From Ramazzottius varieornatus (lineage: Eukaryota; Tardigrada; Eutardigrada; Parachela; Ramazzottiidae), in NCBI GenBank assembly GCA_001949185.1, contig BDGG01000001.1, forward strand, positions 1,107,153 through 1,171,152: DNA of 64,000 nt. The letters are read 5' to 3'. Both the position numbers and the translations under genes were made by a program. How positions within the stretch are numbered: the first letter of the stretch is position 1; each line of letters begins with the position of its first letter. The notes under the pieces are model-generated. The model was not told the origin of the DNA and ran no database searches. It worked only from the letters and a program-made list of their open reading frames with translations. Positions 21,850-32,719 of this stretch are shown here, one piece after another.

Positions 21850-24438
21850 ATGGAGTTACTTGTCCATACCGGACCGAAAGCACGCTCTTCCGAACCCCCA
21901 CCGCTGGTCTTACTCACCGTTTTAGGGTTATTGGCTGTCAAGTTTGGAGTGGCTGACAAGGAAGTGCATTTTTGGCAGCCAAAGTATCCACCCGTTATCT
22001 GGTATCCGGAATATCCTATGTAAGTATTCGATATATCGCAAAAATATGCGAACTTCTTTCCTCGAAAAGAATACGCTTACGAACACAAACTCTTCAGTCT
22101 GGTGGGGCGAGCCAATTATTATTATTAGTCACTGTAAGGGTGAGATGAGCGGTTATTGCAATTAGCAATTGGGGTTAAGCTGTGATTAAGAGATTATTGA
22201 CAATCATTGGGAATAATCTCTACTTATTCAGACAATATCATCATTTTCACAGTTTCCCAACCATTATGCACTACAAGATTAACACTGACGCAACAGAAAG
22301 CTTTCCTTTCCCGCACGGACTTTTAGTCTCCTCTTCAGACTGATTCGCTCTATGACAGTGGATCCAGATGGCCAATATTCGACTTAGCTCATTACTCGAG
22401 TAGAATAATGCACCGATCGACTTCTGGGAACTATTTGGAGTCTGGTCAAAGTTCCTCAGAAGTCTGGGGCCGAGAATTTTCAAGGAAAAACCCGAAACCT
22501 TCCCTTGCCCTTCTCGAATTTCATCAGGTGTGCCTCCACACTATGACCTCAGACTTTTGAGGAACCTTGCCCACAGCCCATTTGAGACTTGACAAATTTA
22601 AAGTTAACACAGACGGCGTTTGCGGCGCTCAGAGTTTCTTGGTGTGCGTCAAATTCGATTCGCTCAATTGGATGGTAAAATGGAAATTCGACCGTAGAAA
22701 AGTGTCGAAAAGCATATTACTGTGAATCGGGCGCGCACGCACGTGCTTTCGTACCGCCGTAACGAAAAGGTTTTTAACTCGTAATTTTTACTGTCCCATA
22801 ATTAGCCATCGTGCGTGTACATACATAGTATATTGGCAATGATTTATGCGGTGCGCATGGTATTAGACTTAGAGAGGCTGCCCATCATGTCCTGTTTGAC
22901 CCAAGAGTTAGTGTTGCTTCTTTACAGGTTCCACAATAGGACCCGGCCGGCGCGCATCGTGGTGCAGATGCACGACAGCCTGGACTTCTTCTGTCCCGAT
23001 TACCTCAACTCGCAATATCAAAGCTTTACCGGTCCTAAAAAGAGGCCGACGGATTATGGAGCAGAGGAAATCTTTATGGTAAACAAAAGTGTCACACGAT
23101 ATGGTAAAATCTTCAATGGCCTACGTACCCGAGTATCTACAGCGAAATTTCGGGCGGTTTTGTTCGGCACGCCGTTTTTTTCAGGGTCAGGAAAAGTGGA
23201 TTATATTTATGATCATGATTATAATATTGGGAGGCTGACCCTTGCATTTCAGCGTGTCAGGCATAAGCCCGTCTGATCCATCTGGGGATTGTTTACAGGT
23301 GAACGGAGAGGATTACCAGCAGTGCTTCCAGGACGATGCCAAAGAGCGACGTCTAAACAAGAAGCAGACCAAACTCTTACTGCGATGTCCCAACAAAATG
23401 ACAGCCAACGACCATCACAGCAGCCGTCCCAACAACAACATCAAGGCCAAATATCAGTACACCGTTTCCTTCCGCATGTTCTCGCCCATGCCCAAAGGAC
23501 CCGAGTTCAGCTGCAATCACGAATACTACTTTCTCGGTAAGATAGTTCTTTGAATGGGTTAACTCGTTGCCTGATCTACATCCAACATGCACGATGGTGG
23601 GATTTCAGGAGTTTACAATGTAGCAGCATCACATCAGCATGCATCTGGTCGTAGTCAAGATCGAACTGACGCGGTACTGTGTTCTACATCCGCTATGCGC
23701 CTTCAGATTTTCGTCTCCTGCCACGGTAAGATCCACTGGACAATATACAAAAGCTTATTAACATTACCTGCCGAAATTACAGATGACTTGGACGCAGAAG
23801 AACCAGTTTACGGTGTGGTTCCTCTGGTTTCGCCTAGCGAAACGCCAACGGCTTCTGCGGCGCCACCTGGCGAAGAACCCAATAAAGCCCGCGGGCCCAT
23901 ATCGCCGTCCTGGATGTTCCCCGATCCGCTACAGCACAGCGATACCGATAATGTAGGCTCTGTTTCTACAGCCGTACCGACGGCGCGTCCACCAGAGCGT
24001 CTTACTCAACGTTTGCCCAACATATCTAAAAGTGTGAGAAGAATAACACAGCTGGATCCTCAATCAGCCAATCATTCCAGACACCAGCCAACAAACGGGT
24101 TTCATACAAGTCGGCGTAAACATTCAAAGACACCACAGTCTACGGGGAGGAGGCCATCCAACTTCTCCACCATCGATAAAAGCATAGCAGTCGCTCCAGA
24201 AGAGCCGGCGGAAGTCAAAGTGCGCATGGTGGTCCAACAACTGCCGTCGCCTTTCGGTGAATTCCCCTCAAACGGAAGTTCGGCTGCATCCAAAGCGTCC
24301 ATAAGAGCAACCACGAAACCAAGCAAGCGAGTTCTGGAGCAAGCGTCGGCTTCCCAAAGTAGTCGTTTACGTTCTTCGCTGTATTTGATATTGGCTGGAG
24401 CATGGGCTCTGTTTCCGTCGGTGAGCGTTCAGAAATAA
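21850..24438 (+). CDS. Ephrin, probably GPI-anchored (ephrin 1)
   Basis: Cell-surface ligand of Eph receptor tyrosine kinases in contact-dependent guidance. Five exons, 21850-22019, 22928-23078, 23299-23536, 23609-23725, 23783-24438, in frame, give 443 residues. A signal peptide (LVLLTVLGLLAVKFGVA) precedes VHFWQPKYPPVIWYPEYPM. The receptor-binding cupredoxin-like domain covers exons 2-4: VVQMHDSLDFFCPDY, a Lys-rich segment, FSCNHEYYFLG, and the closing strand MRLQIFVSC. Then comes a long Ser/Pro/Arg-rich stalk, unusual for ephrins. The C-terminus is a hydrophobic segment (LYLILAGAWALFPSVSV) followed by only QK, as in GPI signals, so an ephrin-A-type anchor is likely. A second, related gene lies at 36202-42542 with the same exon phases. 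Confidence 0.9.
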
Positions 24439-25930
24439 TGTTGCATGCGAGCTCGTCCAATGTGGGTTTGCCGCAATGTCAGATACGTGTGCGTGCCCGC
24501 AAAGGATGGATCTGTCCTGTCAGTCGTGCGCCACGGATCAAAAACTGCGGTAGCCAAACTATGTGGCCACTCAAGTCCAGAAAACAAAATCCGGTAGAAT
24601 CACACCCTCAGGGGGAAAGAGTGACCTTGCTGAAGCCTCTAATATCGTAGGACAGTCCTGGGAGGTTGGACACACGTACGAGCTACACCGCACAATAGGA
24701 TATGGCTCGACTTCTGCTGGTGCTACGAATTCCAATACGAGGCAGTCGTCGGCTTCTGTCATGTGGAGTTACTGATACAATACATGGCCGAACTTCCGAT
24801 TCCGGATTGATTCTTATAGAATGACTGAGCAAGCCGTTTTGAAACCATCCCAAGAGGAAGAAACGACGAGTTCCAAGAGTGTTCGAAGAGAATGCTGTCG
24901 GCTAAACATGGTGATGGAAACTATCTGCTGAAATTCTGCAATACATGTTTTTACTTGGGTCCACCTGAATGTCACATAAACTTTGCGGGCGTGCATTGAT
25001 TCGAAATTGTCCATCCTGCCAGAACTTGTTTGCAAACTTCTTTTTGCTCGAGCAGAACGAAGAACTTGTGTAATGCAGCGCTGCTGGCCACCCAGATGGC
25101 CGAAATGCAAATTCTCCTGTGAGAGTATCCACCAAGTGTCGTATACTGCACTATCCGGCAAAATCAAGTGATCAACGTTCGGCACCGAGGTGTAAGATCC
25201 TGCGACCCAGACTTGCGCCGCACACTTCATTGGGCGGTGCATGACGATGGTCCTAATTCAAAACCTTTTTTATATTTCGATTGTACCACGTCTTCCCGTG
25301 GACTTTACATTGTCACGTGATTTCAGTAATTTCAATTGCACAATCGGAACCACACTGGTTTCCCGCGTGGGATAGTGTTCTTCGTGAGTTCTATGAAGCA
25401 TTTACACTGTCACTGTTTCTCACATAAGTTACATTCGTTTTATGCCTATATAAAGATGCGACTGGGAAACTAGCCAAGAACTGGTGAAAGCTGTCAGGTT
25501 TCTGGGTTCTCCGAGCATAACAGTGACAGTTGGTTGCAAGCTAGGTGAAATTTAGAAGCAGCACGATATAGGTTCAACCCGTAGGTGGCGCTGATCATGG
25601 TCCACCAGGCTTCCACATCGTGATGCAATGATGTGGTCGGTGGTAGTGAGTACAGTAATAATTCTGACTTTTACGTTACATCCCACGGACGAGCTTTTTA
25701 ATCGGGAAAAGGCGATGGGATCTGAATTTACTTCGGGAGACCGAAGTAATCGTAGGAGAAAAAAACACGAGTGCCGCTCTCCAGCACGCCAAGTTGTCAC
25801 GAGACAATGCTTATGTACAGTACACTGTATACTTGTGGCGAACACAGTCCACCTACTTGCCGGCTTTAACTTGTGGAAATCGTCCGTGTGACGTATTGTA
25901 GAAGTAAAAATCCTCACTGTACCGTATGGC
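24439..25930. other. Intergenic after ephrin 1, no gene seen
   Basis: Several short open frames on both strands (for example 24814-25242 minus) without splice logic, known family or coding composition. No palindromic repeat copy. Confidence 0.45.
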
Positions 25931-25937
25931 TCAGTCA

Positions 25938-27218
25938 GATTTCAACTTTCCACCACTGGCCGCGGTAACGGGTGCCAGCATGTTTTTTTAGGTTTGCGTA
26001 TATCAGCTGATAGAGAATTTTCCGCTCTGTTTTGTCTTGTTTTGCATTGCTGAGCGATCCTTTTCCGATTTGTGATAAAATGTTGCCTGTGGAGGTCCAG
26101 AAGTTGATCGTGTCCCACTACCAGGCTGGGAAAAGAATTCCCGAAATCCATTCCATCGAAGTCTCTGTATACGTACTATACCGTTCGAAACGTTGTTCAA
26201 CACTGGATCAGGACTGGCGGTTATCGGACTGGAGCGAAGCCTCCGAAGAAGCAGCCGAAGGAAAGAAAAGACGCCCTGAATCGTGCGATTCGGAACCTCA
26301 TTGAAGCGGCGCAGCAGAACAGCATCCGTGGTCAGGCAAGAAAGCAAGGAATTGATCGGAGCGCCATATCCAGAGAGATGAAGAAACGCGGAATCAAAGT
26401 CTACCGCAAAGTCATACGTCCTTTCATCACCGAAGCCCAGAAAGTCGCCAGGAAAAGATGTGCTCAACGCTTCCGAAAACGCTACCGGAAATCGGATATT
26501 CCCAACTTTGTTTTCGTCGACGAGTGCTACGTTCTGGTCGAGGAGTATTTTAATTCACAGCAGGAACGGTGCTACGGTAAGTCGTTTGAGCTGATTCCTG
26601 ATTCGAAGAAGCACAAACGTTTACAAAAATCGCCACTGAAGGCGATGATTTTCGGAGGAGTTTGGCGTGATGGTCGTACTCGGCTTATCGTTCGCCCATC
26701 CGGGTTCAAGATTAACCAGGCAACTTACCAAGATCGATGCCTGAAGCCGATGCTCTACGATCTGAAGGATAAACTGGACCCAAGAGAAGTCATCTTCTAT
26801 CAAGATAAAGCCCCCTGCCATGTCGCGAAGACCACTCAGTCGTACTTGGAAGCAAGCCTTCCCTCGTTGTTCGGAAGAACAATAATCCGCCGAACAGTCC
26901 TGATCTTAACCCTCTGGACTATGGAATTTGGTCGGCGTTGAAGGCACGATTAGGCAAACACAAAATCATCCGGAATTTCGAGCAACTGAGGAAGGTGTTG
27001 ATCAAGAAATGGAAGGCTCTGCCGGAAGAGCTCATCCGGGACACCGTGGATTCTTGGCTGGGCCGATGCCGAGCGGTCGAAAATTCTGACGGAAACTATG
27101 TTGACTAGATCCTTTTGCTTGTCTGTGAGGACGCTAAATTCTCTATCTGTCGACGTACAACATGCGATTTTTGGTTAAGTGAGTAAAAAGATACTTGCAG
27201 TTGAAAAAAGTTGAAATC
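25938..27218 (+). mobile_element. mariner/Tc1-superfamily transposon, decayed
   Basis: About 1.3 kb, flanked by an exact 12-bp inverted match (GATTTCAACTTT at 25938-25949, AAAGTTGAAATC at 27207-27218) inside longer degenerate ends that both read towards CA(C/A)CTG. Size and content fit a single-gene mariner/Tc1 element. The TA target duplication could not be fixed with confidence. Confidence 0.75.
26080..27108 (+). pseudogene. mariner/Tc1-type transposase, two frameshifts
   Basis: DNA transposase that once cut and pasted the surrounding element. The N-terminal part reads MLPVEVQKLIVSHYQAGKRI, a helix-turn-helix start. A frameshift near 26160-26177 moves to the frame with NVVQHWIRTGGYRTG and DRSAISREMKKRGI. 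The catalytic region has VDECYV (first Asp), IFYQDKAPCH (second Asp) and, after a second frameshift near 26870, NSPDLNPLDYGIW (third acidic position, Asp), so the catalytic triad type is DDD. It ends near VENSDGNYVD. Domain order matches the family at about 340 residues. Two shifts make it inactive. Closest to mariner-like rather than classical Tc1 (DDE), but the subfamily needs a search. Confidence 0.85.
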
Positions 27219-28288
27219 GGCGTGCAGTGGTTGAATAAATAGCCGGCTTGAACTGGAATCGAAAACATATGTACAGTATACCTTTCGAGCGAGTGGACTG
27301 TCCACACCAGCCAAAACGAATCCTGTACGTGGTCGGTCTCAGGTTTGTCTCAATTTCGGAATGCGTTTTTCACCTCGTGCCCCGAAACTTCGAGCAAGCA
27401 CTTCTGAAGTCATCCCATATTTTACAAAACATGCTCTGTCACCGGGCCTTCTACGCAATCACAACCATGTACAAACAGATGCGAAACAGAATTTGATGGT
27501 GACATTCATGAGTACATGCTGCTGTTCGAGGAGTGTAGGTGGAATTCCAAGTGAGCATGCCGCCTTTTTTCCTTTGGTTTTTCATTTAGGGTATTTTCAG
27601 CCTTTGCTTCTGGGAACGAAGGCATGCGGAGACCTTTTCGGAGTCGGACAGATTAGGCCCCAAGGCTCCAGTTTTCCGAATACACCCTACTGATAGCCAT
27701 AACCTTGCCTTGAGGCACCATGTCTCGCACTTACGTCACGATCTTACCTATCTGCCCCTTTCCAATTTAGCTGGTCCGCATCGGTCATGCATGCTATAGT
27801 TGAGCGTTCAAGAGACGCTCTTCTGATTATATAACCATGGGAAAACCTGCAAGGTCAACGGGTCTTGGTGTTTACCTAACCCAGAGTCGCAAAATGGGCC
27901 ATTAATCTACTTTGTCGGATGTAGCGTAAGCTCCGGTGGAAATGAATGAAGGTCAATGGGTACGCCGTAGCCTTGAGCCTTCGCAAGTCAATCAAGACAC
28001 CGCTGCTCTGTAATTAACTATCCACTCAAGCTGTGTAGGGAATTTTCTGCCTGCCTTCCCCTACGACTTCCGACGGAGACGCCAGGCCAGGATGCCATGT
28101 CGAGCCGCACCCTGCAGGGACGCATGCCCTTGTTTTTTCCCCACCCGCAAGCTTAAGCACTTGACTGAAATTTCCACCTTACTGCATGCATAAGACGGTG
28201 TCGTGTATCGTCTGGCTCATCCCGAATAGGGAGAACCTTTGGCATCAGATCTTGATCATTCTTGCTCGATAGACTTTGACATGCACAT
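27219..28288. other. Intergenic between transposon and neuropeptide gene
   Basis: No open frame with coding character. Presumably contains the neuropeptide promoter. Confidence 0.5.
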
Positions 28289-28786
28289 ATGTGTGATTGC
28301 TCGATGGACCAGCTAAAATTTCCGCTGGCAGGCTCACGAAATCAGCGTCTTGTCATCCTGTGCTTAGTCGTTTTATTGCTGGCGAATCTTCAGCCAATCG
28401 ACTGTGCTAGTTCCGGTAGCGCGCAAAAGGTATGTTGCGCCTGCTCCGTCAGTTGGCGTAACATTAAAGCCGGCTGATGCGTTGTGTGAAATTTACAGAA
28501 GTCAGTAGACAAACGCTATGCCAAGCCCAGCGTTCCCTTCTCATGGATCAGATGGAGAATCGGCCATCAGCGCACCATCTTCACCAACAACGAATCTGTC
28601 AGGAGAGGCCTGTCCTTTGAGCAAATGGCCCGAGTGAAAACAACCATTGACCTGAAGAAAGATGGACCAGCCATACTACGACTTGTCCGCCAGCAGAAAC
28701 AGCTGCGAAGACAAACGGGGACCTGCTTGTTTAACGTTGTCTCGTGTTTTGGACGATCCACCCTGAAATCTCGCAAGCCACCTTGA
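28289..28786 (+). CDS. Allatostatin-C-type neuropeptide precursor
   Basis: Secreted prohormone. Two exons, 28289-28429 and 28499-28786, phase 0, give 142 residues; an in-frame Met at 28304 is an alternative start. The signal peptide is LVILCLVVLLLANLQPIDCA. After a spacer with a possible dibasic site (DKR), the sequence reaches QLRR, a dibasic cleavage site, then QTGTCLFNVVSCFGR. Cleavage at RR and at the Gly-Arg would give a 12-residue peptide with an N-terminal Gln able to cyclise, two Cys spaced by six residues, the family core C-x-F-N-x-x-S-C-F, and C-terminal amidation from Gly. Arthropod allatostatin C and its CC/CCC paralogues share this core; the amidated form recalls the CCC type. 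A short basic tail follows. Acts on somatostatin-like receptors in the family. Confidence 0.85.
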
Positions 28787-29280
28787 CGTAACATCGCGCC
28801 AGCATAACCGCACATCCTTTTTTTGGATACGTCTGCCCTTGTATCCTCATCGCTCATGTACAGTCCGCCAAATGCTATAGTATGCAGTAAATGCGAACTT
28901 AGTTCCGATTGATCTGCCATGAAAAGTCAAAACGATCGCACTTCACAAGTTCATACAAATGACGTAAAATTAACACTAAGAGATGCATATGAAAAAATGG
29001 AGAGGAAACCTGAACAACGTTGAGGGTTAATTGATTGACAACGAATACTTCGTAGAAAAAAAAACCCGCTGACGGTAAACTGTTTTGGGAAAATATTAAT
29101 GAGGACAGTTTCAACTTCCATCAACAGGAAGTACCATCTTTTGCAAAACCTCTTTTCCTCGACACAACAACGCAGGAACTGGTAACAACAATTCTAACAA
29201 GCAGGCTTCAAGCTAACGTCCTATTCCATTCCCACATCAGCCTATGATCAAACTATATACTCTTGTGACTCTTGCCTTCC
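28787..29280. other. Intergenic, convergent genes
   Basis: 3' ends of the neuropeptide gene (plus) and the BEN-like gene (minus) meet here. No other feature seen. Confidence 0.5.
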
Positions 29281-31353
29281 TCATGCGGCCTCCATGTCGA
29301 CCGGAACCACTGGCACAGCAACATTCTTCTTTTGGCCTGAACGGATTCCCGGAAGTCCCGCTTGCTTGCGCGCCTCGATCTTGACCTGCAACAGAGTGCA
29401 CCTCAAAGTTAAAAACCTGGACAACTCTCAAGATTATAGTTGGAAAATCGGCAAACGAGCTGAACGTGATCTTTATCAAGTAGCGCACATCCTCATCCCA
29501 AATGGCTGTAAATATGCGCCACTTGGGAAAGCCATTTTGTTCAAGTCATATACCGACGTTTTAGGTAGTGAAATCGATATCGTACCTTGGAGCACATCTG
29601 GCCGAAGTCTCGTCGGTCGGGTAGACGACCAAACAAGCCACTCCGGCGAGCGTATTCCCGATACACTTCGAACAGCGCGTCCAGCTTCTCGGGATCGAAC
29701 ATTCGCGCGTCGGCCTTCTTGTTCTTGCGCGAAATGACACAGTTCTGCAAGTCATCCGGAGGGAACAGCTCCGACATGGCCATTCTGATAGCCTTCATTT
29801 TGGTTTCCTGCGTCATGCGCTCGACCAGGTTCTCCAAGTTGACCATCCCCCCGGTGGCACCAGGAATGGCCACTGGATACAGCTTCACACCTGTAATAAC
29901 CCCGCGCTAAATCAACACCACGAAGCCACGCTTTTTCATGCGCGTAAACATGCTGCAACATTGCGGCACGCAACGAAAAGCCATGCACCCTTACACCCGT
30001 CTCGGAGACGGGTACGGATATAAAATGTTCAAAGCATGGTAAACTGTCTGGGTTTTGGCACAAATTCTGACATGCGGAAAGCGTGTAAAAGGACGGATTC
30101 TCCGCTAGGAATATGAAATTTAAAAGTTTGGACGAGTTTGAGTCGGCTGGTATGACTTCGACATACCTGTGCTGGGAGCAAGTGTCATCAGTCGTCGTGC
30201 CTTCTTGGCTGATCCTCGGCGTCGGGCAGCAGGCTTTCGGGCGACTTTGACTGGAGCCTTTCTCGAATGGACGGTGGTGACGACAGATCGGCCACGTGGA
30301 GTAGAAGCGGATGTTGCAGCGTTCTCGTTTTCATCGTCGTCTTCGTCATCTGAGCCTTCATCAGAAACTTCGTTTCCGTTGGGATGAGGTTCCGACACGC
30401 CACGGCTGATGTGCTTGGTCGTAGGAGTAAGTGGGACAAGCTTGGGTTGCTTCATTGGTATCTAAAACACACAGAGAAATCTGAGGAGTGTTCAGCTCGG
30501 AAACCTACATTCGAAGCCTTCCCCTTCAAGTTAGCTTTAGCCGTTCAACCAGGGTTTTGCAGGTAGATACTAAAACTTCAAATTACCTGTCGAGGCGGAG
30601 GCTGACTTTTGGTCGGTGGAGGCCCAGTGCGCTTGAACGGCGAGGAGACATTCAGAGGTCTTCGCGCTGACACGGTGCCATGAGCAGGGTTGAAGCGAGC
30701 AGTTATAATCGGCGTCGCCTGCGTCCCTGCGTTCTCCTACGCCAGGAACACAAAATCGTCAGCCCAAGTTCGACACATCCTGAGCCATATTGTCCTGAAC
30801 ACAAGGTGGAATACAATAAACTAATAAGGGGCTAAAAGACTACCATGTCGACATCCGATTCATCTTCTTCACTGCCCGAAACCTCTTCTTCTTCGTCTTC
30901 ACTCTGTTCCTCACCAACAGCGCCACCCCGTTCCGCCTTGAGCGCGTTTGTCCATCGGCGTCCACGATCCTCAAGATGCTGCCGGTCACGTAGGACGATC
31001 GCAGCTTGTTCCTCCAGGGATCGTCCTGCAAAGACAGTAAAGCCTGGGTTAAAAAAACAGAGTAATGCTTGGTCAGTTGATTGACAGATGCACTGACCTG
31101 GTTCCACTGCGAGAATCATGCAGGGGTAATATCGGCCCAACACCAGCGTTTTGCAGATCATTCGTTCATCCGGTTGTGCTCTGGGGTTGATCAGTCGGAG
31201 ATCTTGGAGTGAAACTGCCTGAACGAAGGACGCCGGGAAGGGGTGATGAACATTGCCATAGTGTTCGTGGTAGAAGATGACAGCTGATCCGGCGTTTGCG
31301 TTCGGCATCATTGCGCACTGGAATCCGGCTACGCTTGAAGTTACGCTACCAGC
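29281..31353 (-). CDS. BEN-domain-like nuclear protein
   Basis: Probable chromatin or transcription factor. Exons 31098-31353, 30844-31025, 30587-30736, 30167-30461, 29586-29890 and 29281-29385 all join in frame, giving about 430 residues; the 5' end is unresolved because the exon at 31353 starts at an acceptor. Order: a folded N-terminal segment (GRYYPCMILAVEPG), a charged stretch, an acidic run (EEQSEDEEEEVSGSEEDESD), a Pro-rich basic segment, a second acidic run, a basic AT-hook-like run (KPAARRRGSAKKARR), then the BEN-like region (MAMSELFPPDDLQNCVIS … DPEKLDALFEVYREYARR), ending VVPVDMEAA. The BEN assignment rests on the helix pattern around ELF-x2-D-L and DPEKLDAL; it is a moderate match. 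One palindromic repeat (29468-29533) lies in the last intron. Confidence 0.6.
29468..29533. repeat. Palindromic repeat, copy 7
   Basis: ATCTTTATCAAGTAGCGCAC and ATGCGCCACTTGGGAAAGC, inverted, in the last intron of the BEN-like gene. Confidence 0.75.
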
Positions 31354-32414
31354 CTGAAATCAACAACAGAGAGTCTTAGCACAGTAACTCTAGGTGTTTG
31401 AAGCTTCGATCTTGCAGAATCTCACCTCGAAAGAACAAATCTGTCAGAGGGGAGACAAATAAGGTTAAGTCGAACGGATGAAGAAGTTTCAGGGATAACA
31501 TAGGGCGAAACAGTCAAGCAGAACAGAGTTCGGTTTAATTGTAAAATTATCGCATTTCTCCAGGAGGCGGGGTGACAGTCAAAACGGGCGGAGTCGGCCA
31601 TCACCGATTTAGGTTTTAAGTGTTGACTTCACGATTCGGTACCGCTTAGTGAGTAAGCGTATGGCAGGCGAGTGGAGGATGGGCTCGAGCCTTTGTTCTT
31701 CGACCAAGCGAGAAAATCAAGGAGACGGCCAAATCCAGAAGTTTTTTCTGTATTTCCGGTTTTGAATTCGTGAAATCCCTCTTCGGTTTCGCTTGGAAAA
31801 CATTAAAGAAGATCTATAGCTTGTGAAGTGCTGCGCGAATGAATAGACGCTAACATCATTTTCCCGCCATTGCTAGTCGGTACATGGAAGTCGGAAGTTT
31901 CACTTGCATACGTCGCTTCGATCACAGATAATTTTTTACCATCCGATCCAAAAGTACGAACCTGCTGCAGAATAAACGTGTTAGCTCGACAACCATAGTT
32001 TCATATCGTGAAAAAAAGTGACTATGCCACACGTCATCGGAAAAGAAAATCGACTAAAAACACCAGACCAGAGTTCAAGGGAAAAGCCCTAACTTTTCTA
32101 GCGCATACAACTTTGCTAGCATACGTCACAGGGAGCGTCTCATACTAGCGAAGTTGTATGCGCTAGCAAAGTTAGGACCTTTTCCTCGTACCGCCAGGCT
32201 TGAAGACCCAGCGTCAACCGGAAGTGCTCGCTCGAAAGGCTAAAGTTGCATTCGCCGGGGAAAAAAGGGGGTAACACTCGAAAAGGTCTCTAAATATTCC
32301 CTAAAAGCCGAAACTTAGATATCGAAACTCGCTTGTCGAGGAACCGAGCAGAACCCAACGGAACCCTTCGGAAACGTCTTGGCTACAATCTGCTCAGTTG
32401 AATACATGTAGTAT
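31354..32414. other. Upstream of BEN-like gene; contains a long hairpin
   Basis: A strong donor-like site on the minus strand at about 31425 suggests an untranslated or tiny first exon. The main visible structure is the foldback at 32077-32188, listed separately. No gene otherwise seen. Confidence 0.45.
32077..32188. repeat. Long inverted repeat / foldback
   Basis: Left arm CCTAACTTTTCTAGCGCATA at 32088 continues into CAACTTTGCTAG. The right arm, ending GCTAGCAAAGTTAGG at 32176, is its reverse complement over 33 bases with two mismatches. Flanks extend the pairing with a small bulge (GGGAAAAG against CTTTTCC). The loop is about 23 nt. It is not related to the palindromic repeat family. Confidence 0.8.
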
Positions 32415-32713
32415 CTAAGTGAAATCCCACTTCTCTTCCTTGATGCGAACTTCCTTCTTGATGACCATCCTCTTGACATTCTTTGTGATCACGGGAGCTG
32501 AGGCAATAGCAACGCGAGGGGCCGGCGAAGTCCATGCCCTAAAAAGCATCACCATGACTTCCGAAATACAGTAAAGTCCAGTGTCGTTAAGCTTAAACGA
32601 AGTACCCAGCTGCAGTCAAGTCGTACGAATACCTGTCCGGCTTCTGACTCCGACGTCGATTCTTCGTCCTCCGGGTCGCTTTCATCGTCCTCGTTAGAAG
32701 CATCCCGTGTACA
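32415..32713 (-). CDS. Possible two-exon small gene or 3' end of a gene
   Basis: Two exons seem present: about 32633-32713 and 32415-32538. The second reads VKRMVIKKEVRIKEEKWDFT and stops. The first is open in two frames: an acidic one (DDESDPEDEESTSESEAG) and a basic one starting MLLTRTMKATRRTKNRRR. Only the basic frame joins the second exon in phase, giving about 63 residues. Function unknown. Confidence 0.3.
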
Positions 32714-32719
32714 AAAGGA

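Noticed and set aside
24814-25242. 143-codon minus-strand frame after ephrin 1
   Set aside because: Composition not protein-like and no neighbours in phase; left as intergenic.
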